Shown here in pieces: positions 43,881 through 53,531 of a stretch of DNA of 64,000 bases. The stretch spans positions 124,001 through 188,000 of the forward strand of contig JANRBR010000039.1 in assembly GCA_030727405.1 (NCBI GenBank), in the 5' to 3' direction. The translations under genes were made by a program, and so were the position numbers. The notes beneath the pieces were generated by a model. That model did not search any database. It had not been told where the DNA came from and saw nothing but the letters and a program-made list of their open reading frames with translations. Positions within the stretch are counted from its first letter, which is position 1. Every line of letters starts with the position of its first letter. Source of the stretch: Crocinitomicaceae bacterium. Its GTDB lineage: Bacteria > Bacteroidota > Bacteroidia > Flavobacteriales_D > Crocinitomicaceae.

Positions 43881-45014
43881 ATGAAAAAAATCCAAATGGT
43901 CGATTTAGTTTCTCAATACGAGAAAATCAAACCATCTATTGACGAGGCCATTCAACACGTCATTCAGAATGCCCATTTCATTAATGGTCCGGCCGTGAAT
44001 CGCTTTCAACTGGATTTACAAGAATACTTAGGCGTAGGACATGTGATTCCTTGTGCAAATGGTACTGACGCCCTTCAAATTGCCATGATGGCTTTGGGAT
44101 TAAAACCCGGAGATGAAGTCATTACTCCTAGTTTTACATACATCGCGACCACGGAAGTCATTGCCTTGCTTCACCTCGTTCCTGTTTTTGTCGAGGTGGA
44201 TCCACAAACCTTTTGCATCGATCCAAAAGCGATTGAAGCAGCCATCACACCAAAAACCAAAGCAATCGTACCCGTTCACTTATACGGTCAAGCAGCAAAC
44301 ATGAATGAAATCATGAAAATTGCGCGCAAAAATGGGCTTTTTGTCATTGAAGATAGCGCACAAGCAATCGGATCAGATTACCATTTAGAGGATGGACGAA
44401 AAGTGAAAACTGGAACGATTGGAGACATTGGCTGTACGTCTTTCTTCCCATCAAAAAATTTGGGATGTTACGGAGATGGTGGAGCATTGTGCACAAATGA
44501 CGCAGAACTTGCGAAAAAAATCCGCATGATTGCCAATCATGGACAAGAACAAAAATATGTGCACGACGTCATTGGATGCAACTCGCGCTTAGATACCATA
44601 CAAGCGGCCGTATTGCATGTAAAATTAAGACAACTAGATAACTACATTGATGCTCGACGTGAAGTTGCCGCTAAATACGATGAGGCTTTCGCCGGGATTC
44701 CCGGTGTGAAGATTCCTTTTAGAGCGGATGATTCCAAACATGTATTTCATCAATATACACTGATCCTGGAAGATGCGGATCGAACGGCACTCCAAGATCA
44801 TTTACTGGAATATGAAGTTCCAAGCATGATTTATTACCCTATTCCTGCGCACAAACAAAAAATGTTTTCCCATTTTGGTAGTTCGGAATTAAACTTGCCT
44901 ACCACTGATTGGTTGACAGAAAGGGTAATTTCCTTGCCTATACACACTGAAATGCTGGAAGAACAACAAGCATACATCATTGAACAGGTCCAATCCTTTT
45001 TCAATCAGCACTAG
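43881..45014 (+). CDS. wbpE: UDP-3-oxo-sugar aminotransferase, WbpE-like
   Basis: 377 residues, DegT/DnrJ/EryC1/StrS fold. ANGTDALQIAM (59-69), Asp158 in VIEDSAQAIGS and the PLP lysine Lys192 in FFPSKNLGCYGDGG are present. The sequence is closest in style to WbpE, which aminates UDP-2-acetamido-3-keto-glucuronic acid at C3. WbpA-, WbpB- and WbpD-like genes occur in the same run, which supports this specific assignment over other sugar aminotransferases. Cytoplasmic. Start chosen by the -7 box 20 bases upstream. Confidence 0.87.
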   Translation: MKKIQMVDLVSQYEKIKPSIDEAIQHVIQNAHFINGPAVNRFQLDLQEYLGVGHVIPCANGTDALQIAMMALGLKPGDEVITPSFTYIATTEVIALLHLVPVFVEVDPQTFCIDPKAIEAAITPKTKAIVPVHLYGQAANMNEIMKIARKNGLFVIEDSAQAIGSDYHLEDGRKVKTGTIGDIGCTSFFPSKNLGCYGDGGALCTNDAELAKKIRMIANHGQEQKYVHDVIGCNSRLDTIQAAVLHVKLRQLDNYIDARREVAAKYDEAFAGIPGVKIPFRADDSKHVFHQYTLILEDADRTALQDHLLEYEVPSMIYYPIPAHKQKMFSHFGSSELNLPTTDWLTERVISLPIHTEMLEEQQAYIIEQVQSFFNQH

Positions 45015-45055
45015 TCCATGTTCTAATTGGAAATTATCATTAACTTAGAATCATC

Positions 45056-46378
45056 ATGAAAAATATTGCGGTTGTTGGAACGGGATACGTTGGATTAGTG
45101 ACAGGAACTTGTTTTGCTGAAAATGGAAACAAAGTAACCTGCATTGACATCGATGCTCAAAAAATTGAACGCTTAAAAAATGGGGAGACACCTATCTACG
45201 AGCCTGAATTAGATGTTTTGTTGGATCGCAACATTCATTCAAATCGACTGAGTTTTACGACCGATCTTGAAGCAGGAATCAAGGATGCTGAGATTATTTT
45301 TTTAGCGCTTCCAACTCCTCCAGGGGAAGATGGTTCAGCTGACTTATCGTACATTTTGAAAGTAGCAGATCAACTAGGGGAATTATTGACGGAGTACAAA
45401 GTAATTGTCGATAAAAGCACCGTGCCTGTTGGAACAGCAGAAAAAGTGTATGAAACCATTTCCAAAAAAGCAAAAGTTGAGTTTGCTGTTGTTTCAAATC
45501 CAGAATTTTTAAGGGAAGGGTTTGCTGTGAGTGATTTTTTGAAACCCGACCGTGTAGTCATTGGAACAAGTGATGAACGCGCTCGGAAAATCATGGAAAG
45601 TCTTTACAGACCTTTTTTAAGACAAGGAAATCCCATCCATTTTATGGATGAGAAATCTGCGGAACTCACCAAATATGCTGCCAATTCCTTTCTTGCGACA
45701 AAAATCACCTTCATGAATGAGGTGGCGAATTTTTGTGAAATTGTTGGCGCCGACGTAGATAAAGTAAGAATGGGGATCGGCTCTGATGACCGAATTGGAA
45801 AACGCTTTTTGTTTCCAGGAATTGGTTATGGCGGCTCTTGTTTTCCCAAAGACGTTCAAGCGTTAGTCAAGTCTGGGCTTGAGAAAAACTTTGACTTTAA
45901 AATCCTCCATGCCGTGATGGAAGTCAATCAAGACCAAAAAACACGCTTGTTTCCGAAAATGAAGAACTACTTCAAAGGCGACCTGTCCAACAAACACATT
46001 GCAGTTTGGGGCTTGGCTTTTAAACCTGATACGGATGATATTCGAGAAGCTCCGGCCCTCTTTATGATCGACGCCTTACTCCATGCGGGAGCAAGCATTA
46101 GTGCTTTTGATCCTGAAGCCATGTCCAATGTGAAACAGGTACTTGGCGATAAAATACGTTACTCTTCCGATGAATATAGTGTTTTGAACGAAGCCGATGC
46201 CTTGTTAATTTGCACGGAATGGGGGGTGTTTAGAAATCCCGACTTTAACGAATTGAAAAAACGCATGAAGGATTGTGTTATTTTTGACGGAAGAAACCTT
46301 TACGACATCGAAGAAATGAATGAAAAAGGATTTTATTATTCGAGTATCGGTCGAAATTTAATTGAAAAAAACAGATGA
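45056..46378 (+). CDS. ugd: UDP-glucose 6-dehydrogenase
   Basis: 440 residues. The NAD motif VGTGYVG is at residues 7-13; the catalytic Cys262 lies in [10 protein letters not shown]. The length and the EPELDVLL segment mark it as UDP-glucose rather than UDP-HexNAc dehydrogenase. It makes UDP-glucuronic acid, the substrate of the next gene product (UDP-xylose synthase), whose start overlaps by four bases. The pairing implies that xylose is a component of some surface glycan. Confidence 0.92.
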   Translation: MKNIAVVGTGYVGLVTGTCFAENGNKVTCIDIDAQKIERLKNGETPIYEPELDVLLDRNIHSNRLSFTTDLEAGIKDAEIIFLALPTPPGEDGSADLSYILKVADQLGELLTEYKVIVDKSTVPVGTAEKVYETISKKAKVEFAVVSNPEFLREGFAVSDFLKPDRVVIGTSDERARKIMESLYRPFLRQGNPIHFMDEKSAELTKYAANSFLATKITFMNEVANFCEIVGADVDKVRMGIGSDDRIGKRFLFPGIGYGGSCFPKDVQALVKSGLEKNFDFKILHAVMEVNQDQKTRLFPKMKNYFKGDLSNKHIAVWGLAFKPDTDDIREAPALFMIDALLHAGASISAFDPEAMSNVKQVLGDKIRYSSDEYSVLNEADALLICTEWGVFRNPDFNELKKRMKDCVIFDGRNLYDIEEMNEKGFYYSSIGRNLIEKNR

Positions 46379-47361
46379 AACGCGTACTAATTACCGGGGC
46401 AGCAGGATTTTTGGGTTCACATTTGTGTGACCGTTTTATCAAGGATGGTTACCATGTCATTGCCATGGACAACCTCATCACCGGTCGCCTAAAAAACATT
46501 GAGCACTTGTTTCATTTGGAACAATTTGAATTTTACAACCACGATGTGTCAAAATTCATTCATGTGCCTGGAGAATTGGATTATATCTTACATTTCGCCT
46601 CTCCAGCTAGTCCCATTGACTACTTAAAAATTCCCATTCAAACCCTGAAAGTTGGATCCTTAGGGATTCACAATTGCCTTGGTTTGGCCAAAGCAAAAGG
46701 TGCTCGATTAATCATTGCATCCACCTCTGAAGTGTATGGTGATCCAACCGTTCATCCGCAAACAGAAGATTATTGGGGGAATGTCAATCCTGTTGGACCT
46801 AGAGGGGTTTACGATGAGGCAAAAAGATTTCAGGAAGCCATGACTATGGCCTACCATAATTTTCATGGACTAGAAACACGCATTGTTCGCATCTTTAATA
46901 CCTATGGTCCACGTATGCGCTTGAACGACGGGCGTGTTTTGCCAGCATTTATTGGTCAAGCATTGCGAGGTGAAGACTTAACCATCTTTGGAGATGGATC
47001 CCAAACGCGATCGTTTTGTTACGTGGATGACCTAGTGGAGGGAATTGTTCGTTTGCTCATGAGTGATTATCCATATCCAGTCAATATCGGGAACCCATCT
47101 GAAATAACCATTGCTCAATTTGCAGAGGAAATTATTGCATTAACAGGTACAAGTCAAAAAGTAATTTACAAGGATTTGCCCGTAGATGATCCAAAACAAC
47201 GTCAACCAGACATTACCAAAGCTCGTCAATTGCTGAAATGGGAACCAATGATTGATCGAAGTGAGGGACTGAAAAGAACGTATGCGTATTTTCAAGGATT
47301 GAGCAAAGAAGAATTGATGGAAACAGATCACCATAATTTTGATCATTACATAACGAAGTAA
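46375..47361 (+). CDS. uxs: UDP-glucuronate decarboxylase (UDP-xylose synthase)
   Basis: 328 residues, extended [11 protein letters not shown] (7-14) binds NAD; Tyr146 and Lys150 in [11 protein letters not shown] form the catalytic pair; the stretch [12 protein letters not shown] and STSEVYGDP is typical of UXS. It converts UDP-glucuronic acid to UDP-xylose. The ATG lies within the ugd stop (ATGA), so the two enzymes are made together. A dTDP-sugar epimerase role is less likely given [10 protein letters not shown] and the neighbouring ugd. Confidence 0.92.
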   Translation: MKRVLITGAAGFLGSHLCDRFIKDGYHVIAMDNLITGRLKNIEHLFHLEQFEFYNHDVSKFIHVPGELDYILHFASPASPIDYLKIPIQTLKVGSLGIHNCLGLAKAKGARLIIASTSEVYGDPTVHPQTEDYWGNVNPVGPRGVYDEAKRFQEAMTMAYHNFHGLETRIVRIFNTYGPRMRLNDGRVLPAFIGQALRGEDLTIFGDGSQTRSFCYVDDLVEGIVRLLMSDYPYPVNIGNPSEITIAQFAEEIIALTGTSQKVIYKDLPVDDPKQRQPDITKARQLLKWEPMIDRSEGLKRTYAYFQGLSKEELMETDHHNFDHYITK

Positions 47362-47958
47362 ATGAAGTATTTTGCACACGAAACTGCTGTAATTGATGAT
47401 GGATGCCAAATTGGTGAAGGAACCAAAATTTGGCACTTTTCACACATCATGCCGAATTGTCAAATAGGTGATCGTTGCAACATTGGTCAAAATGTAGTCA
47501 TTTCACCAGATGTTATTCTTGGAAAGAATGTTAAAATTCAAAACAACGTTTCAATTTATACGGGTGTCGTTTGTGAGGACGATGTTTTCCTAGGACCATC
47601 AATGGTTTTCACAAATGTCATGAATCCAAGGAGTGCGGTTAATCGAAGAGATAGTTACACCAAAACAACCGTAAAAAAAGGTGCCAGCATTGGCGCAAAT
47701 GCAACAATTGTCTGTGGGCACGACATTGGTCGTTACGCGTTCATTGGAGCAGGTGCAGTCGTGACAAAACCAGTTCCTGACTTTGCGCTAGTTGTCGGAA
47801 ATCCAGCCAGACAAATTGGATGGATGTCGGAATTCGGCCACCGCTTGAATTTTGATGAGGAAGGTTTTGCGCATTGCCCAGAATCGGGTCAAACGTACCA
47901 ATTAAAAGAAGGGAAATGTGACGTATACATCGTTTCGTCAGAAGAAACGAAGGAATAA
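47362..47958 (+). CDS. wbpD: UDP-sugar N-acetyltransferase, WbpD-like
   Basis: 198 residues of left-handed beta-helix hexapeptide repeats ([40 protein letters not shown]), with the family's [13 protein letters not shown] and [10 protein letters not shown] stretches. This matches WbpD-type acetyltransferases, which acetylate the 3-amino group of UDP-GlcNAc(3NH2)A. The ATG directly follows the uxs stop with no gap. It completes the set with the WbpE-, WbpB- and WbpA-like genes. Confidence 0.88.
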   Translation: MKYFAHETAVIDDGCQIGEGTKIWHFSHIMPNCQIGDRCNIGQNVVISPDVILGKNVKIQNNVSIYTGVVCEDDVFLGPSMVFTNVMNPRSAVNRRDSYTKTTVKKGASIGANATIVCGHDIGRYAFIGAGAVVTKPVPDFALVVGNPARQIGWMSEFGHRLNFDEEGFAHCPESGQTYQLKEGKCDVYIVSSEETKE

Positions 47959-47968
47959 AAATAAACTT

Positions 47969-48985
47969 ATGTCAAAAATAAAATTTGCCGTTATCGGCGC
48001 TGGACACATTGGAAAACGCCATGCAGAAATGATTCGCCGAGACAAAGAAGGTGAACTGGTAGCCATGGTAGATGTGCGTGGAAAGGAAGAATGTCAGGCC
48101 TTGGATTTTGATGTTCCATTTTTCACATCCATGGAAGAACTTTTTCAAAGCGGATTGGATTTCGATGTTATCAATGTTTGCACACCAAATGGATTACATG
48201 CTGAACAGGCCCTTCTAGCTTTAGAACACAAAAAACACGTGGTTTGCGAAAAACCAATGGGCTTGAGTAAAGATAGTTGCGAAAAAATCATTTATAAATC
48301 CTTACAAGTATCGAAGCAAGTATTTTGCGTGATGCAAAATCGCTATTCTCCTCCTTCGGAATGGATCAAGAAAATCGTAAGCGATGGAATCCTCGGGGAA
48401 ATATACATGGTACAATTGAACTGTTATTGGAACCGCGACGAACGCTATTATAAAGCGGGTGGATGGAAAGGCACTAAAGACTTGGACGGTGGAACCTTAT
48501 TTACTCAATTCAGTCATTTTATTGACATCATGTATTGGTTGTTCGGAGACATCGACAACATCCAAGGGAAATTTACCGATTTCAATCACGCCGATTATAC
48601 CGATTTTGAAGACTCTGGATTCGTTAGCTTCGACTTCATCAATGGCGGAATGGGCTCCTTGAATTATTCAACGTCCGTCGCTAATCAAAATTTAGAATCT
48701 TCGATGACCATAATTGGTCAAAATGGATCCGTGAAAATCGGTGGACAATACATGAATGAGGTGGAAGTTTGTAACATTACAAATTACGAAATGCCCGAAT
48801 TAGCTCCAACAAATCCAGGAAACGATTACGGTCCATACAAAGGTTCGGCAGCGAATCACAATTACGTCATCACCAATGTCATCGATACCCTAAAAGGAAG
48901 AACTTCGCCCACCACAAACGCCTTAGAGGGCATGAAGGTGGTGGAGATAATTGAACGCATTTACAAAGTTCGAGACGCACAATAA
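47969..48985 (+). CDS. wbpB: Gfo/Idh/MocA oxidoreductase, WbpB-like
   Basis: 338 residues from the ATG at 47969, the first that preserves the N-terminal Rossmann motif IGAGHIGKRHAEM; an earlier in-frame start would overlap wbpD by 41 bases. CEKPMGLS (catalytic Lys) and DGGTLFTQFSHFIDIM are family hallmarks. WbpB oxidises C3 of UDP-GlcNAcA, giving the substrate of WbpE. Placement between WbpD- and WbpA-like genes supports this over general Gfo/Idh functions. Confidence 0.88.
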   Translation: MSKIKFAVIGAGHIGKRHAEMIRRDKEGELVAMVDVRGKEECQALDFDVPFFTSMEELFQSGLDFDVINVCTPNGLHAEQALLALEHKKHVVCEKPMGLSKDSCEKIIYKSLQVSKQVFCVMQNRYSPPSEWIKKIVSDGILGEIYMVQLNCYWNRDERYYKAGGWKGTKDLDGGTLFTQFSHFIDIMYWLFGDIDNIQGKFTDFNHADYTDFEDSGFVSFDFINGGMGSLNYSTSVANQNLESSMTIIGQNGSVKIGGQYMNEVEVCNITNYEMPELAPTNPGNDYGPYKGSAANHNYVITNVIDTLKGRTSPTTNALEGMKVVEIIERIYKVRDAQ

Positions 48986-49016
48986 AGTTCATGCGCAAAG
49001 TGAAAAATCAAATTAA

Positions 49017-50321
49017 ATGAACGAAATGATTTACGATCAACTCATAAAAAAAGAAGCCAAACTTGCTTTGGTAGGACTTGGATATGTGGGATTACCCATT
49101 GCCCTAGAATTTGCCAAAACGGTCAAGGTTGTTGGATTCGATATCAATGAGAAAAGAGTCGATTTAATGCGAAATGGAATCGATCCAAGCCGCGAATTAG
49201 CCAATAGCGACTTCCAGGACAAGGACATCCTTTTCACCTCCAATATGGCTGATTTGAACGACGTTAACTTTTTTATCGTCGCTGTTCCAACGCCTATCGA
49301 TGATACAAATCTCCCTGATTTAAAACCACTACAAGGTGCGAGTCGAACCGTCGGAAAAGTACTGAAAAAAGGAGATTATGTCGTATTTGAATCTACGGTG
49401 TATCCGGGCTGTACAGAGGAGGATTGCATTCCAATTTTGGAGGCAGAATCTGGCTTGAAATTTCCTGAAGATTTTAAAGTAGGGTATTCACCAGAAAGAA
49501 TCAATCCGGGAGACAAAGAACATACCCTTCAGAACGTGATTAAAATCGTTTCTGGCTGTGATGAAGAGTCCTTGGATCAGATCGCTAAAACATACGAATT
49601 GGTTGTTGCTGCTGGTGTACACCGCGCGACAAGCATCAAAGTAGCAGAGGCAGCAAAGATTGTCGAAAATACGCAACGCGATGTCAATATTTCTTTGGTG
49701 AATGAACTTTCCATCATTTTCAATAAAATGGGCATAAACACTTTTGACGTATTGGAAGCGGCTGGAACTAAATGGAATTTCTTGAAGTTTTATCCTGGTT
49801 TGGTTGGTGGACACTGCATTGGAGTGGACCCTTATTATTTGGTTCACAAAGCCATGCAATTAGGATACCATTCAAAGGTTATCAACTCCGGACGTTATGT
49901 GAATGATTCCATGGGCTTTTACATTGGAAAACAAACCGCGAAAAAAATCATTGCTCAAGGAAAAATGATCCAGGAAGCTCATGTGTTGGTGATGGGTGCA
50001 ACCTTTAAGGAAAATGTGAGTGATATCCGAAACTCAAAGGTGATTGATGTCATTACCGAACTTAAATCTTTTCAAATCAATGTGGATGTAATGGACCCTC
50101 ATGCGGATTCTTCTGAAATGGAACATGAATATGGCGTGAGTTTAACCAGCAACCTGCGAAACGATTATGATGCCATCATCATGGCTGTAAACCATAAAGA
50201 ATATTGCGGATACGATGAACACTATTTTAAATCGTTGTTGAAAGATGGAAAGGGTGTTTTTGTCGATGTTAAAGGAATTTACCGCGGGAAAATAAGTGAA
50301 TTAACCTACTGGTCACTTTAG
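49017..50321 (+). CDS. wbpA: UDP-N-acetylglucosamine 6-dehydrogenase, WbpA/TviB-like
   Basis: 434 residues. NAD motif VGLGYVGLP near residue 19; ESTVYPGCTEE; GYSPERINPGDKEH; the catalytic Cys267 in GGHCIGVDPYYL. These signatures separate UDP-HexNAc dehydrogenases (WbpA, WbpO, TviB) from Ugd, so it differs in substrate from the gene at 45056. In this context it probably oxidises UDP-GlcNAc to UDP-GlcNAcA, the first step of the Wbp pathway. TviB-like action on other UDP-HexNAc sugars cannot be excluded. Confidence 0.88.
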   Translation: MNEMIYDQLIKKEAKLALVGLGYVGLPIALEFAKTVKVVGFDINEKRVDLMRNGIDPSRELANSDFQDKDILFTSNMADLNDVNFFIVAVPTPIDDTNLPDLKPLQGASRTVGKVLKKGDYVVFESTVYPGCTEEDCIPILEAESGLKFPEDFKVGYSPERINPGDKEHTLQNVIKIVSGCDEESLDQIAKTYELVVAAGVHRATSIKVAEAAKIVENTQRDVNISLVNELSIIFNKMGINTFDVLEAAGTKWNFLKFYPGLVGGHCIGVDPYYLVHKAMQLGYHSKVINSGRYVNDSMGFYIGKQTAKKIIAQGKMIQEAHVLVMGATFKENVSDIRNSKVIDVITELKSFQINVDVMDPHADSSEMEHEYGVSLTSNLRNDYDAIIMAVNHKEYCGYDEHYFKSLLKDGKGVFVDVKGIYRGKISELTYWSL

Positions 50322-50343
50322 AAATTACTCAATTCGAAAAGGC

Positions 50344-51408
50344 ATGGATGCAATGGAAAAAACGATTATGATTACGGGGGGAGCAGGATTTATCGGCTCT
50401 CATGTTGTTCGGCGCTTTTTGAAAAAATATCCAAATTACTTCATCGTCAATGTCGATAAATTGACCTATGCAGGAAACCTTGCAAATATTAAGGATGTTT
50501 GTACTCTTCCCAATTATCAATTTGAACGTGTGGATATTGTTGATGCGCAGGCGATTCAAGCGATTTTCAAAAAATATAACATAACGGACGTTATTCATCT
50601 CGCAGCTGAATCACATGTTGATCGTTCCATTGAAGGACCGATGGATTTTGTCATGACGAATGTCGTTGGAACAGTAAATTTATTGCAAGCAGCCAAAGAT
50701 TCATGGTCGGGAGACCTCCAAAACCATGTTTTTCATCACGTTTCTACAGACGAGGTTTATGGAAGCCTGGGAGAAGATGGACTCTTCACAGAAAAAACGC
50801 CTTATGACCCAAGAAGTCCATATTCTGCATCGAAGGCTGCATCCGATCATTTTATCAAAGCCTTTTACCATACCTATGGATTGCCCATCAAACTTTCCAA
50901 TTGCTCCAATAATTATGGAAGCCATCATTTCCCAGAGAAATTAATTCCCTTAATGATTCACAACATTCAGCACAATAAACCTCTTCCCGTTTACGGTAAA
51001 GGTGAGAATATACGCGATTGGTTGTGGGTAGAAGATCATGCAAGTGCCATTGATGCCATTTTTCATCACGGAAGAATGGGCGAATCGTACAATGTCGGTG
51101 GTTTGAACGAATGGACCAACATCGAGTTGGTGAAGCACCTTTGTTCGCTCATGGATCAGAAACTAGGACGCCCAAAAGGAGAGTCGGAAAAACTGATCAC
51201 CTTTGTTCAAGATCGCGCTGGACATGACAAACGATACGCAATCGATGCAAGCAAACTCGAAGAGGAACTTGGTTGGACTCCTTCCATTTCTTTTGAAGAA
51301 GGATTGTCCAAAACCGTTGATTGGTACTTGGAAAATGAAGCTTGGGTAAACCAAGTGACGAGTGGCGCCTATCAAGCGTATTACGAGAACATGTACGGAT
51401 CGAAATAA
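50344..51408 (+). CDS. rfbB: dTDP-glucose 4,6-dehydratase
   Basis: 354 residues, extended SDR. TGGAGFIGSHVVRRF binds NAD; HLAAESHVDRSIEGP and SPYSASKAASDHF (Tyr-x-x-x-Lys) are the defining motifs, and the length is normal. It makes dTDP-4-keto-6-deoxyglucose, precursor of rhamnose and other 6-deoxysugars. rfbA, rfbC and rfbD are not present in the window, so the end product is open. Confidence 0.93.
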   Translation: MDAMEKTIMITGGAGFIGSHVVRRFLKKYPNYFIVNVDKLTYAGNLANIKDVCTLPNYQFERVDIVDAQAIQAIFKKYNITDVIHLAAESHVDRSIEGPMDFVMTNVVGTVNLLQAAKDSWSGDLQNHVFHHVSTDEVYGSLGEDGLFTEKTPYDPRSPYSASKAASDHFIKAFYHTYGLPIKLSNCSNNYGSHHFPEKLIPLMIHNIQHNKPLPVYGKGENIRDWLWVEDHASAIDAIFHHGRMGESYNVGGLNEWTNIELVKHLCSLMDQKLGRPKGESEKLITFVQDRAGHDKRYAIDASKLEEELGWTPSISFEEGLSKTVDWYLENEAWVNQVTSGAYQAYYENMYGSK

Positions 51409-51415
51409 ACAATAC

Positions 51416-51889
51416 GTGAACATTCACTTTTTACGTCATGCCAAAACAAATCAAGTCAGTCCGACTGGACGCGATTTTGACCGCGAATTACTACCGCAAG
51501 GAGAAGAACAGTTAAGCTCCTTCCAGGAATTCGCAGGCTTTAACCAACTATCTGTAGTGCATATTTACTGTTCCACAGCCATGCGCACGCGTCAAACCTA
51601 TGCGCAAATTGCCGGACTTTTTCCAAATTCTTCCATTTCCTTTCACGACGAATTGTACTTGGCATCAGCGACAGATTTATTGCAATTTATCAATGAGAAA
51701 AATTCGGATCAAGCCTTCTTACTGATCGGACACAACGATGGACTTTCCGAACTTGTTTCCTACCTATCAGATAAAAATGTTCAGCTCAAGACATGTGGGT
51801 ACGTACAACTTTCCTTTCCATTTGAACATTCCGGATTTCTTTCCAAAGGAACTGGAGACATTACACGTGTTTTTCGCGTGAATCAATAA
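51416..51889 (+). CDS. sixA: SixA-type phosphohistidine phosphatase
   Basis: 157 residues from a GTG at 51416, which places the catalytic LRHAKT motif (His8) next to the N-terminus as in all SixA proteins; no ATG fits. GHNDGLSELV near residue 105 is the second signature. SixA-type enzymes remove phosphate from histidine of phosphorelay proteins; a role in small-molecule dephosphorylation is also possible. The gene begins eight bases after rfbB ends, so it is probably co-transcribed with it. Confidence 0.88.
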   Translation: MNIHFLRHAKTNQVSPTGRDFDRELLPQGEEQLSSFQEFAGFNQLSVVHIYCSTAMRTRQTYAQIAGLFPNSSISFHDELYLASATDLLQFINEKNSDQAFLLIGHNDGLSELVSYLSDKNVQLKTCGYVQLSFPFEHSGFLSKGTGDITRVFRVNQ

Positions 51890-51987
51890 CGAGAAAGGCA
51901 AACCGGTGGCTTCTTTTCTCTTGCCATGATTCCATTGATTCCTTGAAAATGCCAGCACATCGATCATAAAGTAGCTCTTTGAATGTG

Positions 51988-51995
51988 TATATTTG
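51988..51995 (+). promoter_or_regulatory. Bacteroidota -7 box, leaderless geometry (SUFU-family gene)
   Basis: TATATTTG, exact TAnnTTTG, exactly four bases before the ATG at 52000. Confidence 0.6.
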
Positions 51996-51999
51996 TTGC

Positions 52000-52614
52000 A
52001 TGCAAGACCTTAGCTATTTTCTAAAGGAACGTTTTGGTGCGAGTCAGGTAGAAATCCTAAATCGCAACGGCAACTCATTTCATTTAATTACTTTGCCAGG
52101 TTCAAAAGAACTACGTATTCTGATGACCGTTGGATTGTCCGACCATCAAATGAAGGTACATGAAAAACACATGGGAGAGGAATGGAAAGAACTCTATGTA
52201 CTCATCCCAAGTTATTGGAACCTTTTGGATGAACAAGATGAAAACATGAATTGGGTATTTCATTGGTTAACGAAATTGAAAAACTATGTGGTATCAAAAG
52301 ACACATGGCTTGGACATGGACACACCATCCCTACTGGAAAGGAATTAGCTATGATTTCGCCCAAAATGAAACAAAATCATTTCATTTTGTCAGATCCACT
52401 AGAATTGGAAGATGAATTAAAGCCCATTGCGGCAGGAGATAAAACCATTTATTTCCTCGCATTGATACCTATTTTCGCCGACGAAATGGACTACAAACAA
52501 GGAAAAGGAACCGCGAAGTTGTTTGCCAAATTTGCACAACAAAACATTACCGAGAAATTGGATGATTTCCGCTCAACAGTTTTGAAAACTCGATGGAATT
52601 TCTTTGCTAAATGA
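52000..52614 (+). CDS. Suppressor-of-fused (SUFU) domain protein
   Basis: 204 residues from the ATG at 52000 (an earlier in-frame start would lie ahead of the -7 box). The sequence reads like a bacterial SUFU-family protein: ELRILMTVGLSDHQM, EWKELYVLIPSYW, WLTKLKNYVV and the typical LGHGHTIPTG motif, ending with FLALIPIFADEMDYKQGKG. No signal peptide; cytoplasmic. Bacterial members are of unknown function and sometimes act as immunity proteins for toxins, but no toxin is beside it. It overlaps the transporter gene by four bases. Confidence 0.85.
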   Translation: MQDLSYFLKERFGASQVEILNRNGNSFHLITLPGSKELRILMTVGLSDHQMKVHEKHMGEEWKELYVLIPSYWNLLDEQDENMNWVFHWLTKLKNYVVSKDTWLGHGHTIPTGKELAMISPKMKQNHFILSDPLELEDELKPIAAGDKTIYFLALIPIFADEMDYKQGKGTAKLFAKFAQQNITEKLDDFRSTVLKTRWNFFAK

Positions 52615-53531
52615 AACAAAAAACACTCCAAGCACACCTGGCTTTATTCATTGTAAATGTACTTTATGGAGCTAGTCATGTGCTTGCAAAAGGCGTTATG
52701 CCGGATTATTTAACACCAAGCGTGTTTATTTTATTCCGCGTTGCTGGAGCGACACTATTGTTTTGGTTGGTGCTTAGTTTGACCAATAGCAAACCAATCG
52801 AACGTAAGGATTTTCCATTAATCGCACTTTGTGGTCTTTTCGGCGTAGCCATTAACCAGCTTTTTTTCTTTCATGGTTTGAACCTTTCATCTGCGATTAA
52901 TTCAGGAATCATCATGGCATTAAATCCTATCATGGTGGTGATTCTCTCCTTTTTTCTTTTCAAAGAGCGTCTAACAAGCTTGAAAATAACAGGAATAACA
53001 TTGGGCGCAGTTGGAGCCATTTTATTGACGCTTAAAGCATCTTCCCATGTCAGTGATTCACGGCTGGGAGATTTGTTTTTATTTCTGAATGCTTTAAGTT
53101 ATGCCATTTATTTAGTGTTGGCTAAACCCTTAATGAAAAAATACAGTCCCATTCAAGTGATCACATGGGTATTTACATTTGGACTCATTTTTGTGCTCCT
53201 CTTTCCACCTACGTTAAGTCAATTGAGTCAAACGAATTTTCAGCGCATTTCAACCGAAATTTGGTGGAAAATAGCCTATGTCGTCATCGGAGTCACCTTC
53301 TTTACTTATTTGTTGACCATTTTTGGATTGAAATACCTGAGTGCAACCGTATCTAGCGCCTACATTTACACCCAACCAGTCATGGTGATGCTATTTACGT
53401 TCTTGTTTGCAAGCATTCATTGGTCAGCAGATTATCGTGGCAGCATCACCTCCGAGAAAATTTTGTATATGTTCGTTATCTTTACCGGCGTTTACTTGAC
53501 CTCTAAATCTATTTCAAGAAATGAAAATTAA
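52611..53531 (+). CDS. EamA/DMT-family transporter
   Basis: 306 residues with about ten transmembrane helices and two EamA repeats (each with the pattern of FILFRVAGATLLFWLVL and ALNPIMVVILSFFLFKE). The family exports amino acids and other metabolites; the substrate here is unknown. It overlaps the SUFU-family gene by four bases upstream and the peptidase gene by 11 bases downstream, so all three are coupled. Confidence 0.9.
   Translation: MKQKTLQAHLALFIVNVLYGASHVLAKGVMPDYLTPSVFILFRVAGATLLFWLVLSLTNSKPIERKDFPLIALCGLFGVAINQLFFFHGLNLSSAINSGIIMALNPIMVVILSFFLFKERLTSLKITGITLGAVGAILLTLKASSHVSDSRLGDLFLFLNALSYAIYLVLAKPLMKKYSPIQVITWVFTFGLIFVLLFPPTLSQLSQTNFQRISTEIWWKIAYVVIGVTFFTYLLTIFGLKYLSATVSSAYIYTQPVMVMLFTFLFASIHWSADYRGSITSEKILYMFVIFTGVYLTSKSISRNEN

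Noticed and set aside
41499..51889. O-antigen or capsule island acquired by transfer
   Set aside because: No glycosyltransferases, Wzx, Wzy, transposases or repeats; base composition by eye is like the neighbours.
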